This document shows positions 1 to 10,551 of a stretch of 64,000 nt of DNA, piece after piece. Positions within the stretch are counted from its first letter, which is position 1, and the number at the start of each line of letters is the position of its first letter. The stretch is from Symbiotaphrina buchneri. Its lineage: Eukaryota; Ascomycota; Symbiotaphrinales; Symbiotaphrinaceae. Made by a program: the position numbers and the translations under genes. The stretch lies in NCBI GenBank assembly GCA_001599915.1, contig BCIG01000023.1:1-64000 (forward strand), given 5' to 3'. A model generated the notes under the pieces. That model did no database searches. It worked only from the letters and a program-made list of their open reading frames with translations, and was not told the DNA's origin.

Positions 1-2
1 AG

Positions 3-617
3 CTGGAAGGATCGTCGTCGCGTGCTGTCGGAAACCCAATTGACGATGACGAAGCCCCTTATCCCTGGGCATCTGGCAATGCTATCTACTTAGGATCGTA
101 TGGACGGAGGTCAACGCAAAATCGGCCATCCACGGCCGGCTCGTCCCTTTGGCGCACGCCTGCCGGATCTCCACTACCGTCTCCGCGGGGCAGTATTGGA
201 CAAGCTCAGTNGGAGCATTTATTAGAGGATGCCGATGCGGAGTTGGAAACCTACGGACTGGAGGAACTGCGGGACGGCTTTTTCGATGCGGCTTTCTTCC
301 GGCCACCAAAGCCTCATATCACCAACCTCACTGCTGGTGCTTTAGACACACTTCCAGCCTATTTTAAGAGTCATCATCCCCTCTCAATTCGTTATTTTTT
401 TCATAATCTCTTAAAGGATCTCAAGGCGGTAGTCACTCGACTTGGAACGATACGCTCCAGTATCAAACTTGCAAAATCTTTTCTGGGTCTTTTCATCGCA
501 TATGTCATCTGCCTTATTCCAGCTTCAAGAGACTGGTTAGGGCAGTACAACTATATCTTAGCATTGTCTGCTATCATAAATCATCCGGCAAGGACCGTAG
601 GATCCCAGATTGATGGA
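3..617 (+). pseudogene. FUSC/ER-transporter-like membrane protein, fragment
   Basis: One reading frame is open from base 3 to a stop at 621-623, with no start in the window, so the 5' end lies to the left. The acidic, Pro/Ser-rich first part is followed by a segment resembling the N-terminal domain of fungal putative ER transporter/aromatic-acid-exporter (FUSC, DUF2421-associated) proteins: a YFKSHHPLSIRYFFHN-like stretch, a membrane segment near bases 480-535 (FLGLFIAYVICLIP), and a conserved-looking HPARTVGSQIDG. Family members continue for several hundred residues with more membrane segments, but here similarity stops at GSQIDG (615-617), exactly where the opposite-strand permease also stops. 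An N at 211 makes one codon ambiguous (TNG). Family assignment rests on recalled motifs. The 3' truncation is seen directly; whether it is a rearrangement or an assembly join cannot be decided here. Confidence 0.6.
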
Positions 618-2161
618 AGGTGACGGTGTTGGGGCCGAATTGGTTGAAGAAGGATGACAGGAAGTACATGGCCATGAAAGCATGCGAGTGCTGCTTCTCA
701 CTGTAGTAGGCAAAGTGGAAGGCCGGAATGACGAAGAGGATGAAGTCCATGAGGAAACCAAGCTGCATCAAGTTCTTGCGGCCCCAAAGTTTGCTGTCGA
801 TGGTCCATGCTTTGGAAATGATCAGTCATGTTGCGCAGATGATGAGGAATGGACAACTCACAAGCCAGGTAGTAGCCTACCAGACTGACACCGATGTTGA
901 TAAGATTGTAAAGCCAGGTAAGCATGATGTCGTTGGAGCCACTCTTTCCATAGATAGCTGTGATGAACTGACTTTGAAACAGCTTGTTACCGTAGAAGAA
1001 GACGTCATTGCAGAACCAAGCGCCAGCGGTAGCAATGACACGAGGCCCGAAGTGAGTAAAGGTCATTCTCAGGGATTGAACATCGTAACCAGTCACATGC
1101 TGCTTCCTCTTGGCAATTTCCAACTGTCTGCTGGCATACTTCATCTTGTATGCACGGTAGTACATGAGCCACAATGTCCCAACAGCAGGAATGGCGAACG
1201 AGACACGGTATGTCCACTGAATGGACTGTTTTGTGTAAGGCGGCAACCCCGATCCGTGGAAAATGAGCAGACAGAGGATCAGGATGACCTGGTTGAAGAA
1301 TTGACCCCAACCCTGCATCAAAAAAGCACTGACGACCTTTCGGCCACGGTGCATACGGTCCTCACGAGTTGAGATCTTGCCCGAGCCCACAGCGTTCTCC
1401 ATACCAGCGGTAGCGGTCATGGGGTATTCACCCCCAACACCGACAGAGTAGAAGAACAACGACCAGGCATAGCAGATAACCCATCCGTTCAAGGTAGTTC
1501 CCCAAGAAGCAGTGAGCATCAGGAGGCCGACGAACATAATGGTAGCATCTTGGATAAGACCCCAACGACGACCGATCCTATTCTGATTGTCAGGCCCCAC
1601 CGAAGACCCGGAAACAAAGTGCTACTTACCAGTCTCCTAGGATACCAACCATGATCTGACCAACGATGATACCAATAGTCTCGAGATATGTGACAGCGTA
1701 GACCCATTGTTTGTTACACACGGTGTATTTTGACCAGCATTGAGGCCATCCAGCGGAGAACAGAGGAGACAGGTTACCAATGGAGAACAGGACGTAACTA
1801 TGTCTTCATCAGTCGTTATTCTTTGACCTGAGAACCGGCGAACCCACCCTTCAAGACCGAGACCGGCACCCGGAATAACCATGTTGCGAACATAAGCTCC
1901 CAGTGGGCTTAGAGGATCTCTCTTGAACATCCGTCCAATGATGCCGAGCTCGCGTTTGGCTTCCCGGGTCTCCAATGCAGTGACAAACTTCACCTTCTCG
2001 CCGTATTTCATATCTGCCCAGTAGACACCGTTGGCGTTGAAGCTGTCATCGGGATACAGAAGATGGTTGAAGATGGCCCGTTCATCCAGGCGGTCAACTG
2101 GGGCCGCCCTTGCGGTATCGGGCTGCGCAATGGCATCGTGATTGGCAGGCACCGTCGTCAT
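616..2161 (-). pseudogene. Inorganic phosphate permease (MFS, Pho84/GIT-like), 3' truncated
   Basis: MFS phosphate:H+ symporter-type protein. Exons on the minus strand: 1848-2161, 1630-1797, 862-1577 and 616-809. The three introns (1798-1847, 1578-1629, 810-861; 50-52 bp) have GT..AG ends and keep frame. Recognisable pieces are an acidic cytosolic N-terminus with DPLSPLGAYVRNMV, the loop GDWIGRRWG (family D-x2-G-R-x-x-G), GVGGEYPMTATAGMENA, and AGAWFCNDVFFYGNKLFQS typical of this permease group. The last recognisable residues are FNQFGPNTVTF; family members continue with a VPGE-type motif and about 100 more residues, which are missing. The break coincides with the break in the facing transporter fragment at about 617. 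A TATA-like stretch lies 90 bp upstream of the ATG (2247-2256). The substrate could also be a glycerophosphodiester. As sequenced it is probably non-functional. Confidence 0.8.
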
Positions 2162-4350
2162 GATGCTTTCACTGCCCGAAGGTCGTGATGAAAGCTCTCA
2201 GAAGATGGCCAAATATGCACAGCTCTTAGCACAGCTAAAAGCTCGATATATATAAAGATGAAGTCCGACTTGACTGAAGAACCCTGGCTGTCAGCCGACC
2301 TGATTTTGAATTTGGAAAAAGAGAAGGTCGTATGGAACGCACCCCCGGCAGGCTTATATATATGATGCTTGCAAACCGCTCTCTCCACTGCAGACGTAGA
2401 CCAGGGTGATGCAGGGTTCCTGTTTTAGGCAATCTTAGACAGCACGGGGGTACCCCAGGCTCTCTGAATGGCTGGAGCTCAACCTGCCTTGCCTCTCCTT
2501 GTGCCGCTCAGATATGAAAAGGTGTGCGTGAGAAAGCCGATGTTCCGATTAGCGAATCGATAGCTCTCCGTAGGCCTATGCAATCATTGGCAACTGCAGA
2601 CACAAGGTGGGTTGCCTTAACCACCCTATTATTCTTTAATTCCAGAAAGATTGGCTGATACGAACGAATTGGCGGTCCAGAAGAAACGCGCCTTGACCTA
2701 ACCACTTGATAGGTCCCTTGCAAGTTGCTGGCCTAGAAGGAAGATGGAAAATTGTGAAGAAGATGGTGCCACTACAGCGGATACACTCGCATCAGCCGCA
2801 GGTGTGGAACCAAGTCCCGGCAGCCAATTTTTGCCCGCTAGCCGGAGTAGGGCACGGGCAATCCTCCGTCTCTGCAGTGGAAAGACATGGACGCTTCCCC
2901 GTTGCTTTCCGAGAGGGACTCTAGGAGCGAGCCATCTACTCGTAAGGTAGCTGTGGTCGGACTTTGCTATCACTCCGACATGGGGCCACTGGTCCCATAG
3001 TTTCGCCCCTTCTATATCAGAGATTTCAAGCCCCACCGATCTTCCAACCTCCCATCTTTCCAGTGCAATTTTGACAGCTGCCCTCGCGACCAGGTCCTTG
3101 TGTCATGCCAAGCACCTCAAGAAGCTTCGAAAGCTTGACCTGCTTCTCCGCGATCCGGGCATTGAAGTCTGGGCACACGAGAGCGGCGGATGCTTGATCA
3201 CTTCCAAGACGGCTTGCTCTCGACGAGCAAACGGCAGTGGCGCGGTAATGAGGGCATGATCCATGGTGGATTCTCTTGGCCAACAGCTCAGCAAGCCTTC
3301 CATCTCCGTCACGTTCCGTGTGCCACGCCTCTCGACACGTTGATTTTCATTTCTCCAAGGATGCCATCTGAAGTTCATGTGTCGTTGAATGAGCCAATCA
3401 GAGGTCTAGGATCCACCTCGTGGGTGTTGTGCGTCGACTGAGTGGCCGTTGCCCTGCATGATTAGCTTCGGTTGGTGCGCCCGCTTAAGAAATTCTCGAG
3501 GGGCCCTGACTTTGCCTCTTACGTGACTAGCGATCCGGTAGCCCGTACCAGGTATGGCGCACGTCATGCTAGCCGTGTCGCCGTCTTTTTACTCCTTGAC
3601 CCTTTACCGTGGCTTTTTGTACGGAGCACCACAGACTGTACGATGATTACGAAATACAACGGAGACCTTCCTCTTCCAGTTCCGTCGTGGCAGAGCAACT
3701 GTTAGTTATGCAAATGCCGTATGGCCAAGGATCCATCCCACGTGGTCATCTTCTTGTCTCATTCATGGCCGTGGTTCCCTTGCCTCCAAGCCAGGACACA
3801 AGCTCTTTGGCGGATGGGCCATAGCTCATGTCGTCGTAACTCCGTCAGATGAAGGTTCAAGGGATACTTCAAGTGTACGCTATCTAGCCGGACCTGCGTT
3901 AGCGGAGCCGGGTAAGTAGCAAGTCACCCGCAGTCCTTGACCGAATCTTATGACTGGGACGGAGATACTGTCTCCTTGATGCTAGGGGACAATGCATGAT
4001 CACGACTTGCAAGGCAGAACCGCGGGCTCGATATCTCATCAAAATTAGCTGCATTCGTTCCATTTCATTAACCTGGTGCTAGCCAGTCCCACGTGTTGGC
4101 TGTCCTGAACAATCGCCGAATATGTTTATGTGAAGAAAAACAAACGCATTTCAATCCGCAACACATCCTTCTCGACAACGATGTGCTAGTACCTTCGGTA
4201 CCTTCTGCTTTCTTCTTTTCTCAGACGGCTGGAAGCCGTCCTTTGCCTCTCATTGCCATGATCGCATTAGCTGTCCGTGCTTTGAGGGGATCATGACATC
4301 GTAATTCGTATGCCTGTGGGTGTGATGATCCAGCTTTTGAGCACTTTCAG
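2162..4350. other. Long intergenic region upstream of the phosphate permease
   Basis: About 2.2 kb without a supportable gene. Small overlapping ORFs on both strands at 2.7-3.4 kb do not resemble anything I know and have no consistent frame. TATA-like stretches at 2247-2256 and 2354-2363 face the permease. Two CACGTG E-boxes, the core bound by Pho4/NUC-1-type bHLH factors, lie at 3739-3744 and 4090-4095; at 1.6-1.9 kb from the permease ATG they may be unrelated to it. Confidence 0.5.
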
Positions 4351-5762
4351 TTATTCCAACTTCTGTTGAGCTTCTTCCAAACCATTGTTAATCTTCGTCA
4401 CCTGCTCCCCGGCCATCTGGCATCGGTCTTTGATGATATGATAGTGTGACCGGATTGTCATCTGATGCGCGAGTAAGGCAGGCTGGAGTTCTGGATTGCT
4501 CTGCGCGACATCCTGCACCATCTCCTCAATCTTGCCCATCATTGCATCCAATTCTTCACCGACCATGTGTATGTGGTTTTGGCATATGTCGCTGCGCTTC
4601 CTCACATTTCTGATGTATGCAGGCGGCCGTGTCTCCTGAGAGGCTTGGCAGCTCCCCTCGTCCCGTTTGCGCTTGGTTTCTTGGGTCTCTGCATCGTCTG
4701 TGTCGTACTGTGATCGGCGGCGCTTCCGATCACCATCGTCATCCCCGCTCCTAGATGGCTTGTAATAATCCGGGTATATGCCTGCGTGCGGCAGCGGTCT
4801 TGGCGTGTAATAGTCTGGATATTGTACTGGCCTCTCAGATCGGCGTCGGTCGTCGTCTTCTCCTAGAAGGCAATCGAACGATGCGTCAGCCTGCGACTTC
4901 AACTTCTCTGAGTGCAATGGCGTCTCTTGACTTCTTGCTCAGCACCAGACTTACTCATCAATCTAGAGAAGCTGCTACTGAGCCCCGGTGTAGCGCGAGA
5001 GGTAATGCTCTCTCTGGTGCTGGTTACCAGAGCTCGCGAGCTGCCACCGGACTCTTCCACAGTACGCCTATGCTCATGGCTCTCACGACGGCGAGGCTCG
5101 TTGTCAGATGTGCGGGTCAAGCTCTGCAGATAGGGTCAGAGGGTTCAAGTTCGTAAAGCTCTGTTCTCGCTACTCACCTTATTGATATGGGTGAGGAGAC
5201 TAGGCAGACCAGGTCTCTGAATAGCTGGGCGCTGGTGCCCTTTCAAAGGAGGTCCCATGGGTTTGTCCACGGCGGAGGAGCCAGTCTGGATAGTAAGTCA
5301 GTTTATTTGCTCGAGACTCTGGTACGAGTAGTGCCTTCCTACCTTCGTCCCACTCCTCTCTCCAGGAACAGCAGCAGCGTCGGAGGGGAGCACACTTCCA
5401 GCCAACCTTGCCAACCATTTCTCGGCATCGCTATCCCCAGTCTTGACTTCTCCTTCTTCCCTTGAAGTATTATCAGGCCCCAACACCGACAAAAGCTCGC
5501 GTGTCAAATTCGCGGGCGTCGCATCACGGGTCCCAAACCCCGAAACTTCAGTTGCAGCCGTGGTGGTCGAGACGGGCTGCAGACCTTCAAGCAGTTGCTG
5601 GCGGTGCTGAGGATGGAGGGATGAGAAGGCGGCCTCTACCTCTTCGACACGTCTGTTCGATGCACGCTGCAGTCTCTCGGAGTCTGCTTCTGCGCGGTTT
5701 GCGGCGAACTTGTCGACAGGGCCGGTTCCTGGTTCCTGCGGCGATTTGGGTTGGTCGTTCAT
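4351..5762 (-). CDS. Uncharacterised acidic/charged fungal protein, four exons
   Basis: Model: exons 5343-5762, 5178-5285, 4955-5123 and 4351-4862, giving 402 residues. Introns 5286-5342, 5124-5177 and 4863-4954 have GT..AG ends and the phases agree. I do not recognise the family. The N-terminal 140 residues are polar (MNDQPKSPQEPGTGPVDKFA) with a helical stretch around AEADSERLQRASNRRVEEVEAAF. The middle is Ser/Arg/Thr-rich and low in complexity. The C-terminal half has two PDYYxP motifs, basic runs (RKRRRSQ, TKRKRD) that could act as nuclear localisation signals, and a final predicted helical/coiled-coil part (NHIHMVGEELDAMMGKIEEM to the end). A nuclear role is an inference only. Its 5' flank carries a 42-bp minisatellite. 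The multi-exon closure makes the model credible. Confidence 0.7.
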
Positions 5763-5778
5763 CGTGATCGATCGCTAT

Positions 5779-5989
5779 GATCTATCTCTCGGCGACGCCT
5801 GATAGGGTTACTGTGATATCGTACGATAGATCGGCGATGACTGATACGGTTTCGATATCGTGATAGGATAGATCGGCGATGACTGATACAATTTCGATAT
5901 CGTGATACGATCCCTCAGCGACGACCGATACGATTTCGATATCGTGATACGATCCCTCAGCGATGACGATATGATTTGGACTGTGATAT
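5779..5989. repeat. 42-bp minisatellite, about five units
   Basis: Imperfect tandem repeat just upstream of the ATG at 5762. Unit boundaries can be set on the palindrome GATATC, which recurs at 5815, 5854, 5896 and 5938, giving periods of 39, 42 and 42 bp. Each unit carries a GATNGATCGGCGATGA- or CCCTCAGCGA-like core followed by TGATACNNTTTCGATATCGTGA. The two central units are most alike, and the outer ones (from 5779 and to about 5989) are more diverged. The array sits in the promoter or 5' UTR of the minus-strand gene. It is also open as 14-residue repeats on the minus strand (5782-6075), but I see no other support for translation. Confidence 0.85.
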
Positions 5990-6636
5990 GGTTCGATCTT
6001 TTGATGACGATTCGATTTCGATGACCAGGATACGATCTGGACTGTGGTTGATGGAAAAGTCTCGGCGAGTGTCACAGCTTGGNCGGTAGTAGGAGGAATG
6101 CTCAGAGGTGGGAGTGGGACAGCGACGGTGAGAGTGTTTGCTGGCTCACGGATTCACTGTGCTCAGTGTTATTCACTTGAAGCAGCCTTTGTTTACCAAG
6201 TCACGCGGAGAACAGACTTCGTTCTCTGTGACCAACCTGCATTATTGGAGCTGGCAAGGGTCCGTATTTGTGCTTAATCGGGAGTTCTTCATTGATGTAC
6301 ATGATGAGGCATCTTAATATCGTCGCGTTTTTGTCCATTGACACTACTGTCTTGTAGACCTGGTCCGTTGAGCTGCTTTCGAGATCTCTACTGAAGCAGG
6401 AACGCGGCCACCGAGCAATCTTCCACGAACAAAGCTCGTAATTTGCTTGCCAACACAGACTTCGACCATTCCGTTGCCAGAAAACTGCCCGGGATGCTCA
6501 GAACCACAGTATGCAATATTCACAAGAGAGTATGCATGGAAAGAGAACAAGATCGATCATTGGCATTCTCAGACCGAAGATAGATCTGTTTGATGATCAT
6601 CTTGACCCATATCATACAGCCATGGCTGGGGGTTGA
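5990..6636. other. Intergenic between minisatellite and dioxygenase gene
   Basis: About 650 bp with an N at 6083. Small ORFs here have no recognisable content. It contains the 3' flank of the dioxygenase gene and the distal promoter of the gene ending at 5762. Confidence 0.5.
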
Positions 6637-8670
6637 CTATTCCTCATCCTCATCATCCTCGACGTTGTCGTCGTCCTCATCGTTGTCATTATCATCATCC
6701 TCTTCATCCTCTTCATCATCTTCGCCTTCCTCCTCAATGACTCCGTATTCTCCGCAGACATCCCACCGATCTCCTTTCGCCCGACGACTGACGTACTTCA
6801 CAAACTTCAAGACGCCACTATCTCTCAGAACAATCGAGACCTTGTTCCAACCAGCCGGCATACTGAAGAGCGTGCCTTCATCGTCGTCGTCTCCGCCTTT
6901 ATACACCGCAGCATCCTCATGTTCATCCTCGTCACCTGCCATGTACAACTCATAGCCACCAACACCATCATCATCTTTAGTTTCTTGCTGAGCTTCATCG
7001 GTGTTCTCGGAGGAGCCTTTGCCATTTGTAGCAGGTTTGCCGGACTTGCCATTTGCCACGATCTTATCTTGTTTGTCCCCTTCGTCCTCTGATTCAGGCT
7101 CATCATCGCCCCAACCAGGAGTTGGGGTGATGTTCACTGTCACTTCCACACGCGGCTTTTCTTCGTCGTACCCCGTGGCGAGTGTGTAATCTTGCCCACG
7201 ACGGAAACGGCGTGCTAGTACGTTGTAAGTATTAAATTTGAGCCCCGTTGCCAGAGCAAGCCATTTCCGAAACGACTCTGATGGGAGCAGATCGTCTAAT
7301 AACCCTTGGACAGGTGATTTCCCATTGGAGCCTCCTGCCTGTTGCTGATACAAGAATCGGTGTTTGTGAGGGGGCCTGGCAACTTTCCATGGCGTCTGCG
7401 TTTCGATGGCCGAACTGGAGCCGGGGAGTGCTGCGGCTTCTTGGGCCTCTACGTATTGTCGAAGCGTGGCCGAAAACTTTTTCGAAAAGAAGTTGTCTAG
7501 CCGTAAGGAAGACTCATCAGCAAAAAGCTCTGAGAGTTCCTCGAGTGTATCCGGAGTTAGGTATGTTGGAGCAAGGTATTTCAGGAGAAAGTTGAGATCG
7601 GATTCGGTAAGTTCCTCTTCCTCGTCCTCCTCAGATTTGACCGGTTCCTTACCCTTGCCATTGGACTGCAAGGTCTCACCAGCAGCAGAAGCGTAGTGGC
7701 CTACCTTGGGCTGTGGAAAGTCAAATCTATCCGCTTTTCCCTGCAATTGGGCTAGACTGCTTTTCTCTGCCTGCCTCTGCTCTTCACCTTCGACATAACA
7801 TTCCTCGCCTGGTTGTGGGATATGGAACCATCCACTGATAGCCATTCTGATCCTGCCTCCATCGTCGCCCTCATCTCCTTCTTCCCTAGCGTACACTTCT
7901 TCCACATCATGGAAGCTCTCACCTGGTTGCACTGCAAAGAAGCTCAACTGGTTGAAGNCAGGAGGTATAGAGACAGTATAGTCTGGGCTGGGTGTTTTTG
8001 TGTCGTTTCCATCATCTCCCTTGAAGGTCATCGTAGGATACAATCGCAAAGCTCCGCCCCACTCTGGCCTCCACGGTTTGTATGGATCTGTAAGGTACAG
8101 AATATAGCTTATCCTTCTGCTCCCAATCACGTCGTCATGGCACAGTAGATGACATCCGGGTGTGTAGACGTTGATGGCCATATCGGTCTTCTGGCCGCTC
8201 AGAGGACCGGTTCCTGCCACATGGGCGAGGTACTTGCGAAATGCGGAGGAATAGAGGGAATCGCGGAGGGTGAGCAGAGATGGAAGCTGAGCAAGAGAGG
8301 AATCATCGAGCCCATCTAGGTTGGCCAGATCGCCGGACTGGTGGATCTTGTAAATGTCCGTCTCTTTTGGGGTGAAGGACAACGACGTCTGTATTTCCTC
8401 TCGGACTTTACGTAGAAGATCGTCAGATATCAGCCCCCTGATGACCCCATGCTTGTATCTGGCAACAATCAGTCCCATCCAGATAATTGCTCATAAGACC
8501 TACGGCTCCGATTGAGCATAGCTCTTAGTGTAACCCTCCAGGACTTCAGCATCAAATAGCCCAGTGCGGAAATTGCTTATGGCGGCTTCATCCGAGATAG
8601 CACGCTTTCTCTTCAATGGGGGGATTGACGAGCCCCCATTTTCAGATTCATTGTGCTTCCGTTTCGCCAT
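6637..8670 (-). CDS. Tpa1/Ofd1-type 2-oxoglutarate/Fe(II) dioxygenase (prolyl hydroxylase)
   Basis: Exon 1 is 8504-8670 and exon 2 is 6637-8458, with a 45-bp intron (8459-8503); 662 residues, close to yeast Tpa1 (644). The protein starts with a basic nuclear-type segment (PLKRKR, residues 18-23). Catalytic features in the first DSBH domain are H163-x-D165 in LLCHDDVIG, WRPEWGGALRLYP after it, H239 in GESFHDVEEV, and the 2OG-anchoring arginine in RIRMAISGWFH (about 260). The second, catalytically inactive DSBH-like half follows, as in Tpa1/Ofd1, and the tail of about 32 residues is almost all Asp/Glu. In yeasts this enzyme hydroxylates a proline of ribosomal protein uS12 and links translation termination or sterol/oxygen response to oxygen supply; that role is inferred from family. 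An N at 7958 leaves one residue (GNC) undefined. Confidence 0.93.
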
Positions 8671-9066
8671 CTTGTTATTCTGAGGCGTCTTTTGGCAGCT
8701 CTATAATAGCTTTAACGGACGTGGCCCCGCATCCTGCCTCAAAAAACTTTTGGATGAGTNGGCGCACGGTCCTCCATCACACAACCTATGGCCATACAAC
8801 AAATCACAACAGCAGCCCGGGAAGATTATATGCAGTTGGGTTTGAGGAGTGAAGTGAAATCTATCACAATTCATTTACGATAGTATACATAATCTCAGAA
8901 GTTATTTGAGCACATCCAATGAAAAATGAATTCCGGATCAAGCAGCACCACCTTATTCGACTGGTAGAAGTCGCCAATAATGCATACCCCAGCCAAAGCC
9001 CCCACTGCACGGAAGATCACGGAAGAACATCGTAAAGACACAACGGCAGAAACACGCTACCGCTGC
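8671..9066. other. Intergenic between dioxygenase and RNA-binding protein genes
   Basis: Roughly 400 bp holding the dioxygenase promoter on the left and the 3' flank of the RRM gene on the right. An N lies at 8760. I see no gene. Confidence 0.5.
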
Positions 9067-10232
9067 TCAGGGGCCTACTCCTTCCTCCCCGGTCGTGGGA
9101 GGGTGCGTCGACGGACCTGAGGGCGACGACCGTGTCCCTTGGATTCTCGAAGGAGTCGTGTAGTCGACACGAAGTTTCCTCGAATGGATTTCCTTTCCAT
9201 TCAACTCATTGAATGCAGCCACGGCACTCTCTACATCAACGAAATCTGCGTGTGCGAAGCCTCGAGGCCGACCGGTCTGCCTGTCAATGGCGATGCGGAC
9301 ATCAACCACGTTCTTTATGGGTCTGAACAGCTNATTCATGTCTTGATCCGACATCTCGAAAGCCATGTTTCCAATGTATAGTGTGGTCGTGGGTTCTGAA
9401 GCCTGGCGTTGAGGACGGTCTCCTGGGCGGCGAAGGCTACCCTCATAGCGTTTCGCCTGTGGCTGTATTATTACCCTTCGGCCATTTAGCTCTTGTCCGT
9501 TGAACGATTCGATCGCCTTCTTCGCCTGGTCCACGCTTCCAAATTGGACGAAGCCGAATCTAGAAGCAAATGATTAATACAGTAAATCATTATCACTAAC
9601 GCAGTAAGAAGTTACTAACCCCTTGCTCAATCCACGGTTGTCATAAACGACTCTTGCCGACACGATGTTTCCAACAGGCTCAAAGGCCGATATTAGATCT
9701 GCTTCAGTGATCTCGAAGGGTAGATTTCCAACATAGACCCCTGGAGTTGTGACTGGATGGTCGAGCGTAGGTGTAGTCGGAGGCGCTGGCTGGGTCGATG
9801 AACCAACGCTCCGGGAGGCAGCTTGAGCCACAGCCTCATCGATTCCCTCTGTAACTTCCCCACTTCTTGGGGCTGAAGATTCCGATCCTGAGACGGCAGC
9901 TTCCTCCGCGTCCGTCACAGAACGAGCTTCAGCGTTGGTCGCAGCATCGACGGCCGCTCCAACGGTTGCCGAATCCGTATGATCAGCCGAGACCGGTGCA
10001 TCCACAGGCTCATTACTAGCTGTCCGCTTTTGGATGTATAGGGAGGTCGAGAGACGAGGGGTGGCGCGAAGGACTGAGGTGGGAACCACTGTGACTAGAT
10101 TGCGACGTTTAGGAAGGACTGGAACAGGGCTCGAGAGCACCCGATGCAGGGCACGGCGGACAGTGAAACTGATCATATTTATCAGCATATATATAGCAGA
10201 TNATCGTCAAGCACAATTACTCACGATCTCAT
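9067..10232 (-). CDS. Two-RRM RNA-binding protein, probably mitochondrial
   Basis: Best model: exons 10225-10232 (only 8 nt), 9620-10168 and 9067-9559; 349 residues. Introns 10169-10224 (56 bp, GTGAGT, CTGAT branch) and 9560-9619 (60 bp). The N-terminus MRSFTVRRALHRVLSSPVPV is Arg-rich, lacks acidic residues and is amphipathic, as expected of a mitochondrial presequence. A low-complexity Ala/Ser/Glu linker follows. RRM1 begins at GVYVGNLPFEITEADL (RNP2 VYVGNL) with RNP1 KGFGFVQF created across the 9560-9619 splice. RRM2 has RNP2 LYIGNM and RNP1 GFAHADF. A start at 10176 (MISFTV) skips the first intron and gives the same length and almost the same presequence. N bases lie at 9333 (RRM2) and 10202 (intron 1). 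An organellar RNA-processing role is inferred; a nucleolin-like nuclear protein is the alternative. Confidence 0.85.
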
Positions 10233-10551
10233 TTTGGGACTGTCGGGAAATTGGCGCTGGTTGCTGTTGCTAAAGCTTCAACTATCCTCGAAGAAAAAGT
10301 TCAAGGAGTTCTCGGAGCTAAGGTGATACTAACCTTACTTTCGAACCCGTATCAATTGGCGCTATGCCAGATAATGTTAGCTTATCACGTGATATCTGCC
10401 GTGAACTTCACAAGGCTGATAACCGATAGCCGGTCTATCCAGTTGCAGACGAGGTTGCAGAATGCCAACCAAGTGAAAGTCTTCACAATTTCTATGCTCT
10501 TCCATTTGTGGAAGTGGTAGAAGAGGAGGATGGCCCAGCAAGTCCAGCTGG

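Noticed and set aside
2698-3441. Overlapping ORFs on both strands upstream of the permease
   Set aside because: No recognisable motif, conflicting frames, no splice pattern; treated as non-coding.
5782-6075. Minus-strand ORF of 97 codons with a 14-residue repeat
   Set aside because: It is the translation of the 42-bp minisatellite; the repeat unit being divisible by three keeps it open. No start context, splice sites or conserved flanks.
6590-6955. Poly-serine plus-strand ORF
   Set aside because: Antisense shadow of the Asp/Glu-rich tail of the dioxygenase gene.
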